A DNA stretch of 64,000 nucleotides from Dyadobacter psychrophilus. Lineage in GTDB: Bacteria > Bacteroidota > Bacteroidia > Cytophagales > Spirosomataceae. The DNA is taken from positions 558,001-622,000 of the forward strand of contig NZ_FUZA01000001.1 of NCBI RefSeq assembly GCF_900167945.1, in the 5' to 3' direction. The position numbers and the translations under genes are program-made. A model generated the notes under the pieces. That model did no database searches, was not told the origin of the DNA, and was given only the letters and a program-made list of their open reading frames with translations. This document shows, piece by piece, positions 36,938-46,431 of the stretch; the first letter of the stretch is position 1; every line of letters starts with the position of its first letter.

Positions 36938-37738
36938 TTAAACAGCGGCTAACAATTGTTTGATCCCCTCCCGAAAAACCTCGTCGCCCTGAGCCAGGCG
37001 CTTAGCATACCATTCTTTGGCATCGTCGCCACAGACGTATCTTAATGTGTTGGTACCATCGGTAGCTGCGCCGTACACCACTTCCGCGATTTGTTCGGAA
37101 GTCGTCGCGGCCTGGTCAGGTGCAAGCATCGCCATGAATTTGTTTATCAATGCTTCATAAGCCGGGTGCGAGGCAAACACCGACTTCGCACCAATTTCCG
37201 TCGCCACCAATCCGGGCTCAATGGTTTTAATCCCGATCCCAAACTCATTCAGCTCATAAGACAAGCTTTCAGCCCATCCTTCCAGCGCAAATTTACTGGC
37301 ATCGTACATCGAGCTTACCGGGAAAGCCATCAGTCCTGCCGATGAGCCGGTCGTGATAAAGAGTCCCGCTTTTCGTTCACGGAAATAGGAAATAAAAGCC
37401 TGCGTCACCCGCACGACACCGAAAAAATTGGTTTCCATTTGCTGTACCAGCTGCTCATCGGTCATCGCTTCCAATGCTCCGAACAAACCATAACCCGCAT
37501 TGTTAAATACCACATCAATATCACCCAAAGCCAGAGCCTGCTGTGTGATTTCGCGGATTTGCGCCGGGTTGGTCACATCGAGGGGCAGCACGGTTACATT
37601 ATCGAGCGCATGGAGTTCCGTTTCATTTTCAGGCTTCCGCATGGTCGCGATCACCTTCCAGCCTTTTGCAGCAAACAATTTGGCCGTAGCCCTTCCGATA
37701 CCCGTTGAAGAACCGGTAATAAAAATCGTATTTGTCAT
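36938..37738 (-). CDS. SDR family oxidoreductase
   Basis: A 266-residue short-chain dehydrogenase. The cofactor motif is TGSSTGIG (residues 9-16), the NNAG motif is in VVFNNAGYG, and the catalytic Ser, Tyr and Lys are in TTGSSAG and YDASK. The layout with a longer C-terminus is that of the classical retinol/17-beta-hydroxysteroid dehydrogenase-like branch often paired with AraC regulators. The AraC gene follows after 53 bp. The substrate cannot be told. A 135-bp gap upstream separates it from the DUF4249 gene and shows no clear promoter. Confidence 0.88.
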   Translation of the reverse strand: MTNTIFITGSSTGIGRATAKLFAAKGWKVIATMRKPENETELHALDNVTVLPLDVTNPAQIREITQQALALGDIDVVFNNAGYGLFGALEAMTDEQLVQQMETNFFGVVRVTQAFISYFRERKAGLFITTGSSAGLMAFPVSSMYDASKFALEGWAESLSYELNEFGIGIKTIEPGLVATEIGAKSVFASHPAYEALINKFMAMLAPDQAATTSEQIAEVVYGAATDGTNTLRYVCGDDAKEWYAKRLAQGDEVFREGIKQLLAAV

Positions 37739-37873
37739 TTGTCTTATTTGTTATTTTCCGGAGACAAATTTCTGCGTCGCGTGGCTGGCGCTTGTAGCGG
37801 ATGTGGACATTGTTGTAGCCAAAATGGCTGCGCTGCGGAAAATGACCAGAAAATAAATGCAGTTCGGTGCTTG

Positions 37874-38710
37874 CTAATCAATCGTATGGGTTGTCGTATC
37901 AAATTCACCTAGCCTAAAATATCCCAATACTTCTTCGTTAGGATCATTGACATTAGTACAGTTTCCTTTTAACGGAACGGGAATAGTTGGAAAAGGCCCG
38001 CCTTCATCACTTCCAGATTGTTGAATCAATATGTTTAGATAGTCATAATATCGTTGTGAAATACCATACACATTAATTCCTACAGTTACTCCAGCAACAT
38101 TGTTTTCATTATCGTTCTCAATATAATTTTCGTTTCCATCTGAAAATTTATCGCTAATAACTGCAAGAGACGGCAGTGGTAAATTAGACGGAGTAAATTC
38201 GCCTAAATAATAATTTTTAACAGCACCCGGGTCGTCGAAAAATACCTGAAGCACAATTTCTATATCACCATCAGAACCTTCGATGGCCTGCTCAACCCGA
38301 TTAACGACAGGAGCTGCAATTAAGGTTTCGGTTGCTGTGTACGAGTTGCCGTTGTAAAGGATTTTTAAAGTATATGATGCGTTTAACTCCGGAACAAAAT
38401 CGGTTGCAGTGTAACTACCATCATTCTTGTCGGCAAACACAAATACAGACCCGTCGTTCTCTTTGGTTACTGTTACCGAAGCACCCGTAACAGGGACATT
38501 CGGATTCTTATCAAAATAAGCAGTTGATTTTCTTAGATTAATGGTTTGTGTTTTTCCAGTAGTACCTTTTTGCCACTTAATAGACGCATCAACCACCAAT
38601 CGTGCGCCGCCGTTCGGGACTTTAACATCTATGACATCAGTACAAGAATTTAAAAATCCTATTAATAGAAGGAGCGCCCCCAATTTGCCGTTTATATTTA
38701 TGTTTTTCAT
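37874..38710 (-). CDS. DUF4249-type outer membrane lipoprotein
   Basis: A 278-residue protein with a lipoprotein signal (LLLLIGFLNSC; Cys23). The body has DVKVPNGGARLVVDASI near the start and beta-rich repeats, as in DUF4249 proteins, which are found next to TonB-dependent receptors in Bacteroidota. It lies 4 bp after the receptor gene at 38715-41123, so the two form one operon. It is probably a surface-exposed partner of the receptor; the ligand is unknown. The gene is A/T-richer than its surroundings. Confidence 0.85.
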   Translation of the reverse strand: MKNININGKLGALLLLIGFLNSCTDVIDVKVPNGGARLVVDASIKWQKGTTGKTQTINLRKSTAYFDKNPNVPVTGASVTVTKENDGSVFVFADKNDGSYTATDFVPELNASYTLKILYNGNSYTATETLIAAPVVNRVEQAIEGSDGDIEIVLQVFFDDPGAVKNYYLGEFTPSNLPLPSLAVISDKFSDGNENYIENDNENNVAGVTVGINVYGISQRYYDYLNILIQQSGSDEGGPFPTIPVPLKGNCTNVNDPNEEVLGYFRLGEFDTTTHTID

Positions 38711-38714
38711 TGTT

Positions 38715-41123
38715 TTAGAAATTAAAATTGTATGTTACTGATGGGACAATACCAAATATGGAAGTGCGAGTGGCTTCGGATACACCTGTCTGGTGATTTT
38801 GACCAAAAGAAATAGAGGCTGCATTACTTCGGTTATAAGCGTTGTATATGCCAAATACCCATTCGCCTTGCCATTTTCTATCTTTATTTTTTCGAGGTGT
38901 TAAGGTTGCAGAAAGGTCTAGTCTGTGATAGGCCGGCAATCGGTCTGCATTCCTTTCGGAATAAGTCGCCACGGATAATCCATTGTATACAAACTGTCCG
39001 TTAGGATAGGTAACAGGTCGTCCTGTCTGGAACACCATATTAGCCCCAAATCGCCATTTTTCGTTGAGTTTGTAACTTCCGGTAAGCTCAAAGTCGTGGG
39101 TTCTGTCCCAGTTAGAGTTATACCATTTCCCATTGTTAATACCTGCTCCGCCAGCTGCTCCTCCGGGAGTGCGTTGCTGCGATTTTGACATCGTATACGC
39201 GACCCATCCTGTAAAATCGCCATGGTTTTTCCGCAATAGAAACTCTAATCCATAAGCTCGGGCTTCACCTGTTAAAATTTCGGTTTCAATGGTGTTTTGT
39301 GCTATAAGCTCTGCGCCATTAATATAATCTATTCTGTTGTCGATCGTTTTGTAATACGCTTCGGCCTCGATCGAAAACATATTTTCCTTTAAATTTCTGA
39401 AATAGCCAACAGCATATTGGTCTGCAATCTGTGGCTCAATGAACTTTCCGCTAGGTGCCCAAACATCTAATGGCGTGGCTGATGTGGTGTTGGAAATTAA
39501 ATGCAGGTATTGAGCAATTCGGTTGTAACTTGCTTTAAAAGAAGAGTTCTCGTTAAGCTGATATGAAAGTGAAAACCTAGGTTCTAAATTATTGAATGTA
39601 GCTATGCTTTTTCCCTTGTCATAATTAGTAGTCGAAGTGGGTTCGGCACGCTCATAAATGCCTAATTCTTCGTTGTAAATGACTGGTAAATTATTGGCGT
39701 AATTGTTTAAGGTTTGCTTTCCAAGTCGATTAAAGTAACTGAGACGCAAGCCATATTCAGCGGTGAGTTTTCCAGAAATTTTATGTTCTAAACTTGCATA
39801 AACGCCGGCTTCAAAAGCAAACTTGTCGTCTAATTTCTCCGGATTAACACCTGAATCTGCATTTAATGGATTGAGTTTTCCTGGATTAAAGTTGTAATAA
39901 ATACCATTTACTCCAAAGTCGAATTTCAATTTATCGCTTGCATAATATCCAAAGTCATAGCGCATGTTATAATTGCTTATATCCGACTTCCAATCAATTC
40001 CTTCAATAGGAATTTCCAGATTATAATTATATCGACTGTATATTAAGGATACATTGGAGAATAACTTGTTACTAAAAATATGATTCCATCGTAAGTTTCC
40101 TGAGAGGTTTCCGTATGAATTAGTGAACAATCCTGCCAGGTTAAAGTTATCATTCCCTAGATAACCAGATAGATATAGCTTATTCTTCTCATCAATTTCA
40201 TAATTTGTTTTCAGGTTCAAATCGTAAAATCCGGCTCTGCTACTTTCGTTGGCCAAGGCTAAAAATATATTTACATAAGAGGCTCTACCGGCTATCAAAA
40301 ACGAACCTTTGTCCTTAAACATAGGCCCTTCCGCTGCCAAACGACTGGAAATAGCACCGATACCGCCAGTGAGTTCGAACTTCTTACTATTTCCGTCTTT
40401 TTGACGGATATCCAGTACCGAAGAAGCCCGCCCTCCAAAACGTGCAGGAATGCCCCCCTTATAAAGTTTAACGTCCTTAATGGCGTCAGCATTAAATACT
40501 GAGAAGAAACCAAACAAATGTGAGGCGTTGTAAATAATCGCTTCATCCAAAAGAATCAGGTTTTGGTCTTCCGCACCACCGCGTACATTGAAGCCCGATG
40601 CGCCTTCGCCGGCGTTGGTAACACCTGGCAGCAATTGAATGGATTTGATCAAATCTACCTCGCCCAAAACTACAGGTATCTGTTTGATATCCTTAGTTGA
40701 GAGTCTTGCCACACTCATTTGTGGTGTCCCAATGTCTACTTGCTTTGCTTCTTCTGCTGTGATGACTACTTCATTTAATTGAGCGTCATCGCCTTTGAGC
40801 TCAATGTTGAACTTTTGATTAGAACGCAGGTCTATTGCTCTTTCAAAAGTTGTAAATCCTAAATAGGAAATGTTTAAGGTATAATTACCTTCAGGTGCTG
40901 TGATAGAATAAAAACCATATTCATTGGTCGTGCTTCCAATGGAAGTACCTTTTAGAAGGACAGTTGCGCCCAAGAGCGTTTCGCCGTTACCAACATCCTT
41001 AACTACTCCACTAATTGTATATTTTGTTTGTGCAAAAAGGAACATTGGACACAACATTATTAGCACGAATAAGGCGTACCTTTTCCTTGACCCAAAGGGT
41101 TTTAATTGACTCGTTTTTCTCAT
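38715..41123 (-). CDS. TonB-dependent receptor with carboxypeptidase-like N-domain
   Basis: An 802-residue outer-membrane receptor. After a signal sequence (about residues 1-32) comes a carboxypeptidase-regulatory-like domain (TISGVVKDVGNGETLLGATV...), then the plug (GFNVRGGAEDQNLILLDEA and GGIPARFGGRASSVLDI) and a 22-strand-type barrel ending in an aromatic residue (VTYNFNF). It is not a SusC, being shorter and lacking the SusC layout. It forms an operon with the DUF4249 gene and is divergent from the sigma factor at 41413, which may control it. Base composition is A/T-rich. Confidence 0.92.
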   Translation of the reverse strand: MRKTSQLKPFGSRKRYALFVLIMLCPMFLFAQTKYTISGVVKDVGNGETLLGATVLLKGTSIGSTTNEYGFYSITAPEGNYTLNISYLGFTTFERAIDLRSNQKFNIELKGDDAQLNEVVITAEEAKQVDIGTPQMSVARLSTKDIKQIPVVLGEVDLIKSIQLLPGVTNAGEGASGFNVRGGAEDQNLILLDEAIIYNASHLFGFFSVFNADAIKDVKLYKGGIPARFGGRASSVLDIRQKDGNSKKFELTGGIGAISSRLAAEGPMFKDKGSFLIAGRASYVNIFLALANESSRAGFYDLNLKTNYEIDEKNKLYLSGYLGNDNFNLAGLFTNSYGNLSGNLRWNHIFSNKLFSNVSLIYSRYNYNLEIPIEGIDWKSDISNYNMRYDFGYYASDKLKFDFGVNGIYYNFNPGKLNPLNADSGVNPEKLDDKFAFEAGVYASLEHKISGKLTAEYGLRLSYFNRLGKQTLNNYANNLPVIYNEELGIYERAEPTSTTNYDKGKSIATFNNLEPRFSLSYQLNENSSFKASYNRIAQYLHLISNTTSATPLDVWAPSGKFIEPQIADQYAVGYFRNLKENMFSIEAEAYYKTIDNRIDYINGAELIAQNTIETEILTGEARAYGLEFLLRKNHGDFTGWVAYTMSKSQQRTPGGAAGGAGINNGKWYNSNWDRTHDFELTGSYKLNEKWRFGANMVFQTGRPVTYPNGQFVYNGLSVATYSERNADRLPAYHRLDLSATLTPRKNKDRKWQGEWVFGIYNAYNRSNAASISFGQNHQTGVSEATRTSIFGIVPSVTYNFNF

Positions 41124-41303
41124 AATATTTTAAAAAAGTTATTTATGTGTTCTTCAAAATCTTCCATGAAGGGTTATGCGACGGAACCTTTATGATGCGA
41201 ATAGGTAGGCACACTGTAACCAACGGAATTAACTATACGCAACGTAGAGACTAAACAGGAATACACTGTTTTCAAAGGCCATTACGAGTTGTCAGGAAGA
41301 ATA

Positions 41304-41361
41304 GTGGGGTGAATGCAAAAAATCTTTCCTCCCTAAAAAAATATATAGAATCGCACCCCAC
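41304..41361. repeat. Spaced inverted repeat in the receptor/sigma intergenic region
   Basis: GTGGGGTG at 41304-41311 and CACCCCAC at 41354-41361 are exact inverted copies 42 bases apart. The 289-bp gap between the divergent TonB receptor and sigma genes otherwise shows no clear terminator or TAnnTTTG box. It could be a regulatory site; chance is not excluded. Confidence 0.4.
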
Positions 41362-41412
41362 CTTTTCATATTACCTTCCGTAAGGAGAAGATGATGTCTA
41401 ATCTGATTACCA

Positions 41413-42021
41413 TTGCTATTTAGAAGGAAAGCTCTCTTTGATGAAAAGGATCTGTCAAGCATATTGGATGCTTGTATGGATGGTAATGCTCAGGCCCAAC
41501 GATGTCTGATCCGGCAATTTGCAGGATATGCCAAAAGCATTTCACTTCGATATGCCGCTACCTTTGAGGAAGCGGAGGAGATTGTCAATGACTGCTTTTT
41601 AAAAGTGTTTAATAATTTACATGGCTATGACAAGGCTCAACCTTTCAAAGCCTGGTTTCGAACAATTGCTATTAATACGGCCATTGACTATTACCGGAAG
41701 AATCTTAAATGGCAGGGACAGCTTAGTCTGGATGATCTGGAAGTTGCGGACTGGAGTGACGACATTTTAAGCGAAATATCTGCGAAAGAAATATTGATAA
41801 TGGTTCAACGCCTCCCACCGACTTATAGAATGGTTTTCACACTGTTTGTAATTGATGGATATTCACATAAGGAAATAGCTAACATGCTTGGTATCCAGGA
41901 AGGAACATCAAAATCCAACCTGAGGGATGCCAGACGAAAGCTGCAGACCATGATAAAACTAAACTTTCCGCATTTGTATCAACTTTATAACTGGCCTAAT
42001 AAGGGATTTAATGAAAACTGA
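41413..42021 (+). CDS. RNA polymerase sigma factor, ECF subfamily
   Basis: A 202-residue ECF sigma factor; the start is set at a TTG (41413) and a later start is possible. Region 2 is visible in AEEIVNDCFLKVFNN and FKAWFRTIAINTAIDYYRK; region 4 in LPPTYRMVFTLFVIDGYSHKEIA and IQEGTSKSNLRDARRKLQ. The last codons overlap the start of the next gene by 11 bp, so the two are coupled. That gene encodes a probable membrane-spanning anti-sigma protein. The divergent TonB receptor/DUF4249 operon is the likeliest target. Confidence 0.9.
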   Translation: MLFRRKALFDEKDLSSILDACMDGNAQAQRCLIRQFAGYAKSISLRYAATFEEAEEIVNDCFLKVFNNLHGYDKAQPFKAWFRTIAINTAIDYYRKNLKWQGQLSLDDLEVADWSDDILSEISAKEILIMVQRLPPTYRMVFTLFVIDGYSHKEIANMLGIQEGTSKSNLRDARRKLQTMIKLNFPHLYQLYNWPNKGFNEN

Positions 42022-43408
42022 GCAATTTGACGACGAATTCCGGAAAAAGTTATTGAGCCTGGATCCAAGCGATGAAGAAGTCGATCGGATATATAATTAT
42101 GTCTCTTCGAATGGCAATACCAAGCCCCATTTTCCATGGACCAAAATCCTGTTTTATGGGTTGGCCGCTTCGTTATTGATCGGCTCTTTACGCTTCAATT
42201 ACGTTCAAAATATTACCAATAAAAAACTCTTATCCTCCCTGGATTCTCTAAAAAGCAGAATCACTTTTATTGAACTAAATTCTACTCAAAAATCAAGTCT
42301 ACGTGTTGACACGGTATACATTGACCGATATATTGAAAAAACCATTGCAGCTCAAAATAGTCAGGAATCGCTTTATACCAGGCAGAGTCCCCACAATGAA
42401 AGTCAGCAGCCAATTAATAATCTTCTTACGAACGAATCAGTAAAGAATCCGAATATCAGTCCAGCAGATTCATCTGGCATAATACCGAATGAAACGCTTG
42501 GTACTGTCGCGAGATCCATTGCTCAGAATAATGCTTCTGGCGCAGAATTGAATACCAGCAGAGCAGATAATACCCTGGGTAAAAAAGGATCTTCCGAAAT
42601 AACGGGCAACGACAATAATCCGGCTAACAAGGCAGCGTATACAAATAAAGACGATTTCCCCAAAGCTGGTAAGACAATAATAAATAGCCGCATTGGCAAT
42701 ATTCATCTTTCATTTACATCTTTAAAATTACCGGTCTTAAAGGCGCCGGAGAAGTTATCTGCTGCTAGCAAAGACAAACCGAAATATTACTCAGAATCAA
42801 TAAAGTCGGTTCTTAAAAAGATGGATTATTATGTGGGTGGAAGCCTCGGCGCAGGTAACAGACAGGTGGCAGGCTCACTCCTTGGGGAGCTGCGGATCAC
42901 TCCAAAATGGAGTTTCCAAACCGGTGTTGGCTGGACAGAGATCACCGGAGACAGTTACGACACTGCCGAGCAATTTGGTCAAAAAACCGGCCAGGATTTC
43001 CGGGCTCTGTATGCGCCTTTTGTAACTCAAAATGTCGATCTGTTAAATATTGAACAAAATTACCGGCTCGTTCAAATTCCCTTAACAATTGCCTATCATT
43101 ACGAAATACGTCCGAATTGGGCCCTGCGTTTCGGAATAGGAACCGATCTTTCCATTAACGCCCAAAAAGACATTCATTTCGATTATAAGAGAGACAGCCA
43201 ATCCTTTGATAAAGGAGAATATAATGCGAAATTGTCAATAAAGCCTATTAACGATATTACAATAAACCTGGGTCTGGAGCGTCGCTCGAACAAGTTCTTA
43301 TTTAGGGTAAGTCCTTACATTAGTCCTCAATTACGTAAAACAGAATTTTCCAACAAAGGTCTTTTGTGGGGTGCCCGGGTGCAGGCTTTGTATAAATTTA
43401 ATAGATGA
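42011..43408 (+). CDS. Probable dual-membrane-spanning anti-sigma factor with C-terminal outer membrane barrel
   Basis: A 465-residue protein of unusual build. Residues 1-45 are acidic/basic with a short 'LLSLDPSDEEVDRIY' segment, a likely sigma-binding tail in the cytoplasm. One helix follows (ILFYGLAASLLIGSLRF, about 47-63). Residues about 70-250 are a coiled then Asn/Ser/Thr-rich linker, long enough to cross the periplasm. Residues about 265-465 look like an eight-strand outer-membrane barrel (YYVGGSLGAGNRQVAGSLLG, ending ALYKFNR). This layout matches the Dma (dual membrane-spanning anti-sigma) proteins of Bacteroides. It overlaps the ECF sigma gene by 11 bp. Function is inferred from architecture and neighbour. 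Confidence 0.7.
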   Translation: MKTEQFDDEFRKKLLSLDPSDEEVDRIYNYVSSNGNTKPHFPWTKILFYGLAASLLIGSLRFNYVQNITNKKLLSSLDSLKSRITFIELNSTQKSSLRVDTVYIDRYIEKTIAAQNSQESLYTRQSPHNESQQPINNLLTNESVKNPNISPADSSGIIPNETLGTVARSIAQNNASGAELNTSRADNTLGKKGSSEITGNDNNPANKAAYTNKDDFPKAGKTIINSRIGNIHLSFTSLKLPVLKAPEKLSAASKDKPKYYSESIKSVLKKMDYYVGGSLGAGNRQVAGSLLGELRITPKWSFQTGVGWTEITGDSYDTAEQFGQKTGQDFRALYAPFVTQNVDLLNIEQNYRLVQIPLTIAYHYEIRPNWALRFGIGTDLSINAQKDIHFDYKRDSQSFDKGEYNAKLSIKPINDITINLGLERRSNKFLFRVSPYISPQLRKTEFSNKGLLWGARVQALYKFNR

Positions 43409-43512
43409 CTTTTAACGACGTCGGCAGTTATTTTGCCGGAATAAGTAATGGTCAAAAGTTATGCGCCCAGTTCTTCCGGAAAGAGATATAGCTCACGCAA
43501 GAACCTGGACGT

Positions 43513-43987
43513 ACCAAACCCCAACATCCGTTGATCAGCCTTGCCCATTTCAACGAGCGCAACCCGTTTAATACAAGCATGGCGCCTATCTACGACGTTC
43601 TTAGCTTTTATAAGATCAACTTCATCACCGACAACAACGGGAGGCTAAAGTATGGAAGGGATTAGTAAGATCAGGCAATATGGCTATTTCGCATATTCAG
43701 CTAATGAAGCACTTCACTTATCCGACACCGTTCAATTTCTTTCCGAAAAACTGAACCTTTCTCCCGGTTACCTAAGCGACATGCTCCGTTCGTCGATCGG
43801 GCAGAATGCCCAGCAATATATTCATGAAAAATTAATCGAGAAAGCAAAAGAGCGGCTGACCACGACGCAGTTAAGCATGTCCGAAATTGCCTATGAGCTC
43901 GGATTTGAACATTCGCAAAGTTTCAGCAAGCTATTTAAAAATAAAACCAATCAATCTCCGATGGAGTTTAGGGCTTCGTTTACCTGA
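43513..43987 (+). pseudogene. Decayed AraC-family regulator
   Basis: Two pieces of one AraC protein lie in different frames. The first (43513-43665) encodes HPLISLAHFNERN..., matching the N-terminal HPLISLLDFNKV of the AraC protein at 35961, and ends at a TAG. The second (from 43652) encodes KIRQYGYFAYSANEALHLSD, which matches KIKHYGFFSYSVTESLHLSD, then jumps straight to VQFLSEKLNLSPGYL, missing about 75 residues. The end, QSFSKLFKNKT...EFRASFT, is intact. So there is one frame change plus two deletions. A 111-residue product from 43652 could still be made, holding the DNA-binding end only. Confidence 0.78.
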
Positions 43988-44052
43988 AAACATTCGCTCA
44001 AAGGCAAATCAATTTAAGAATAGCAAAGGATTGATTTTATTAACTTTGCCCT

Positions 44053-44916
44053 ATGCTAAACGAAGAAAAGACCGGAATCCCCGGACTGAATGAAGTGGAC
44101 CTTCGACTCAAAGGTTTTAAAGTTCACGCCCTTCCGGAATCAACAGAAGTCCCGGTCAAAGCTGGGCGGCGCGACTTTTACAAAATGGGTTTGGTCAACG
44201 GCGACATGACCATAAATTATGGTGGCCAGCTATTGGACATCAAAGGGACCGCACTCTTTTTCGTCAACCCGCAAGTGCCGCACGCGCTCGTTCGTCGCAT
44301 CAACCGTACCAGTGGTTACGCCTGTATCTTTACCGAAACCTTCCTCAAATGGCGGGACTTACAGGGCTCCCCGCTTTTCAGGGTCGGCGAAAATCCAGTT
44401 GTAACCCTTAATGCAGAACAAGCCGTATTTATGACTGGCCTTTTTGAGAAAATGCTGGCGGTTTACGACGGCGACTATCTTTACAAGGGCGATCTGGTCA
44501 AAAACTACATCGCGCTGATCATCCACGAGGCCCTTCGAATACAACCCGCGCAGTATGTTTCTAACTTCAAAAATGGCGAAAGCCGTCTTGCACAGCTTTT
44601 CATTGACCTGCTCGAAAAGCAGTTCCCCATAGAACGCAGCGACGAACCGCTCCGCTTACGCAGCCCGCAAGATTATGCCAGACATTTAAGTGTACATGTC
44701 AATTACCTGAACCGCTCGGTCAGGGAAACGACGGGCAAAACCACATCGGCACATGTATCTGCACGGATTATTGCCGAAGCAAAAGCACTGTTGCAACATA
44801 GTGACTGGACTGTGGCCGAGATCGCTTACGCGCTTGGGTTTGAGTATCCTGCCTATTTTAATAACTATTTCAAACGCTTGACAGGCAGCACACCCAACAC
44901 CTTCCGCAAGGTTTGA
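44053..44916 (+). CDS. AraC-family transcriptional regulator
   Basis: A 287-residue regulator with an N-terminal cupin-like part ([20 protein letters not shown], residues about 40-100) and a C-terminal AraC double helix-turn-helix (about 190-285; [21 protein letters not shown] and [20 protein letters not shown]). It is distinct from the AraC protein at 35961. It lies 85 bp before an epimerase-like gene on the same strand, which has its own promoter and may be the target. A TAACTTTG box (44042-44049) sits too close to the ATG to be a usual promoter for it. Confidence 0.88.
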   Translation: MLNEEKTGIPGLNEVDLRLKGFKVHALPESTEVPVKAGRRDFYKMGLVNGDMTINYGGQLLDIKGTALFFVNPQVPHALVRRINRTSGYACIFTETFLKWRDLQGSPLFRVGENPVVTLNAEQAVFMTGLFEKMLAVYDGDYLYKGDLVKNYIALIIHEALRIQPAQYVSNFKNGESRLAQLFIDLLEKQFPIERSDEPLRLRSPQDYARHLSVHVNYLNRSVRETTGKTTSAHVSARIIAEAKALLQHSDWTVAEIAYALGFEYPAYFNNYFKRLTGSTPNTFRKV

Positions 44917-44943
44917 AAATCATAATTATTGGTTTGATATTGA

Positions 44944-44975
44944 TTGGCTGTCCGCACAGCTGCGGCCTAATTTTG
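44944..44975 (+). promoter_or_regulatory. Bacteroidota-type promoter of the epimerase gene
   Basis: TTG at 44944-44946 and TAATTTTG at 44968-44975 are 21 bases apart, in line with the TTG/TAnnTTTG pattern. It lies 26 bp before the ATG at 45002. Confidence 0.6.
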
Positions 44976-45001
44976 CCGTATCATTATTAAATCATTCGAC
45001 A

Positions 45002-45862
45002 ATGAAAATTTTAGTAACAGGAGCGACAGGAAAAGTAGGCAGCCGTTTGGTTCCACGCCTAATAGCCAAAGGCTATAACGTATCGATATTGGTCAGGGAC
45101 GTGGCAAAGGCCGGCGGTCTGATAGAACTCGGCGCGACACCCATAACCGGTGACCTATTTGAACCAGCGACCTTGCCAGCGGCGGTAGCTGGCATGGATG
45201 CCGTGATCCACCTTGCCGCCCTCTTCCGCACCTTTACAGATAACGAAGGTATCATCAAAACCAACCGCGAGGGAAGTATCGCATTAGCGCAGGCTGCACA
45301 CGAAGCCGGAGTCAAGCGATTTATTTTTACCAGCACCTCTAATGTCTACGGTTCGGGCTACCACCGCCCGGCAAAAGAAGACGAACAGGTCGATATCAAC
45401 GATCCCCGCGCCTACTCGTCCAGCAAGATCGCCGCAGAAAGAGAACTAATCGAGATGCAGCAAAACCAGAGATTTGATGTCCGTATCTTGCGGCTTGGCT
45501 TTGTTTACGGAGATAAGGACCCGCACATCGCCGAAATTATCCCATATATTAAAAAGCTGAACATGCATTCAGGTTCGCGGATGCACATGGTACATCACCT
45601 GGATGTTGCGCAGGCGCTGATTCTGCTGCTCACCATAGAAGGGTTGGATGGAGAGATCTTTAACGTAGCTGACGATGCACCAATCACTTTGTATGAACTG
45701 GCTGATTCTGTCGGAAAAGCGGACGATACCTTTAATGGAATAGAAGGCCCCCTTAACGACCCTTTCCAAGGCATCCAGGATATTTCCAAACTACGCAAAA
45801 AAACGGGCTTCCGGCCGTTGGTGCCAACCTACAATGTGGCCCGCGATCTTGATATTTTGTAG
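45002..45862 (+). CDS. NAD-dependent epimerase/dehydratase family protein
   Basis: A 286-residue extended SDR. The cofactor motif is TGATGKVG (residues 6-13). The catalytic Ser/Thr is in FTSTSNVYG and the active Tyr/Lys pair is in YSSSKIAAE. It resembles UDP-sugar epimerases and dihydroflavonol-reductase-like proteins; the substrate is not identified. It has its own promoter and follows an AraC regulator. A weak terminator lies at 45867-45905. Confidence 0.87.
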   Translation: MKILVTGATGKVGSRLVPRLIAKGYNVSILVRDVAKAGGLIELGATPITGDLFEPATLPAAVAGMDAVIHLAALFRTFTDNEGIIKTNREGSIALAQAAHEAGVKRFIFTSTSNVYGSGYHRPAKEDEQVDINDPRAYSSSKIAAERELIEMQQNQRFDVRILRLGFVYGDKDPHIAEIIPYIKKLNMHSGSRMHMVHHLDVAQALILLLTIEGLDGEIFNVADDAPITLYELADSVGKADDTFNGIEGPLNDPFQGIQDISKLRKKTGFRPLVPTYNVARDLDIL

Positions 45863-45866
45863 CCAT

Positions 45867-45905
45867 AAACCGATAAGAGTGGCGAAGACCAAATCATCGG
45901 TTTTT
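45867..45905 (+). terminator. Weak terminator after the epimerase gene
   Basis: AAACCGAT (45867-45874) pairs with ATCGGTTT (45896-45903), followed by Ts; the loop is long (21 bases), so the call is tentative. Confidence 0.4.
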
Positions 45906-45954
45906 ACCCGGAAAATTGGTGGACCGTAATCATAGACCCTTGGCTACTCGCTTT

Positions 45955-46383
45955 TTAATCCAACCCATAAGATTGCCGCTCGCTCCTTAATTTTTCCTGT
46001 AACTCCGTAATCGCTTTCTTTTTATTCTGCCTGACCTGGGTAAGCAATGGTTTGGGGCCGCCGTTTGGGTTGTACTTTGATCCCCAGTCAAGAACCTCTA
46101 CCATGACCGGCACCAGCTCGATGCCTTTGTCTGTGATCAGATACAGGAATTTCGATGCGTTTTTGGGTGATACCACCTTCGAAACAATTCCTTCGTCCAC
46201 CAGCATGTTCAACTTCTCAGTCAGTACAGCAGAAGATATTTTTTCGGCTGATGCCCGAAACTCCAGAAAAGAATTTTTGCCATTAAACATCAAGTCCCGT
46301 AAGATCAACAGCATCCATTTATCCCCGAAAATTTCCACCGAAAAATTAATGGGACATGTCGATCTTCTCTCCATTGTTTTCAT
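45955..46383 (-). CDS. HxlR-family transcriptional regulator
   Basis: A 142-residue winged-helix protein. The frame is open to 46467, but the start is set at the ATG at 46383 (MKTMERRSTCPINFSVEIFG), where the family's Cys-containing opening begins. The DNA-binding core is FGDKWMLLILRDLMFNGKNSFLEF with the recognition part EKISSAVLTEKLNMLVDEG. Many HxlR proteins sense oxidants or aldehydes through that Cys. It is divergent from an SDR gene; two inverted repeats sit in the 93-bp gap between them, so it likely represses both. Confidence 0.9.
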   Translation of the reverse strand: MKTMERRSTCPINFSVEIFGDKWMLLILRDLMFNGKNSFLEFRASAEKISSAVLTEKLNMLVDEGIVSKVVSPKNASKFLYLITDKGIELVPVMVEVLDWGSKYNPNGGPKPLLTQVRQNKKKAITELQEKLRSERQSYGLD

Positions 46384-46395
46384 AATATTACAGTT

Positions 46396-46424
46396 AAAAG
46401 CAGTTTGTTTTTCAAACTGCTTTT
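46396..46424. promoter_or_regulatory. HxlR operator, site 1
   Basis: A perfect inverted repeat with 12-base arms (AAAAGCAGTTTG at 46396-46407 and its complement at 46413-46424) and a 5-base centre. It lies 12 bp before the HxlR start codon. The half-site GCAGT recurs in the second repeat. Binding by the HxlR protein is inferred. Confidence 0.7.
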
Positions 46425-46431
46425 CAATAAA

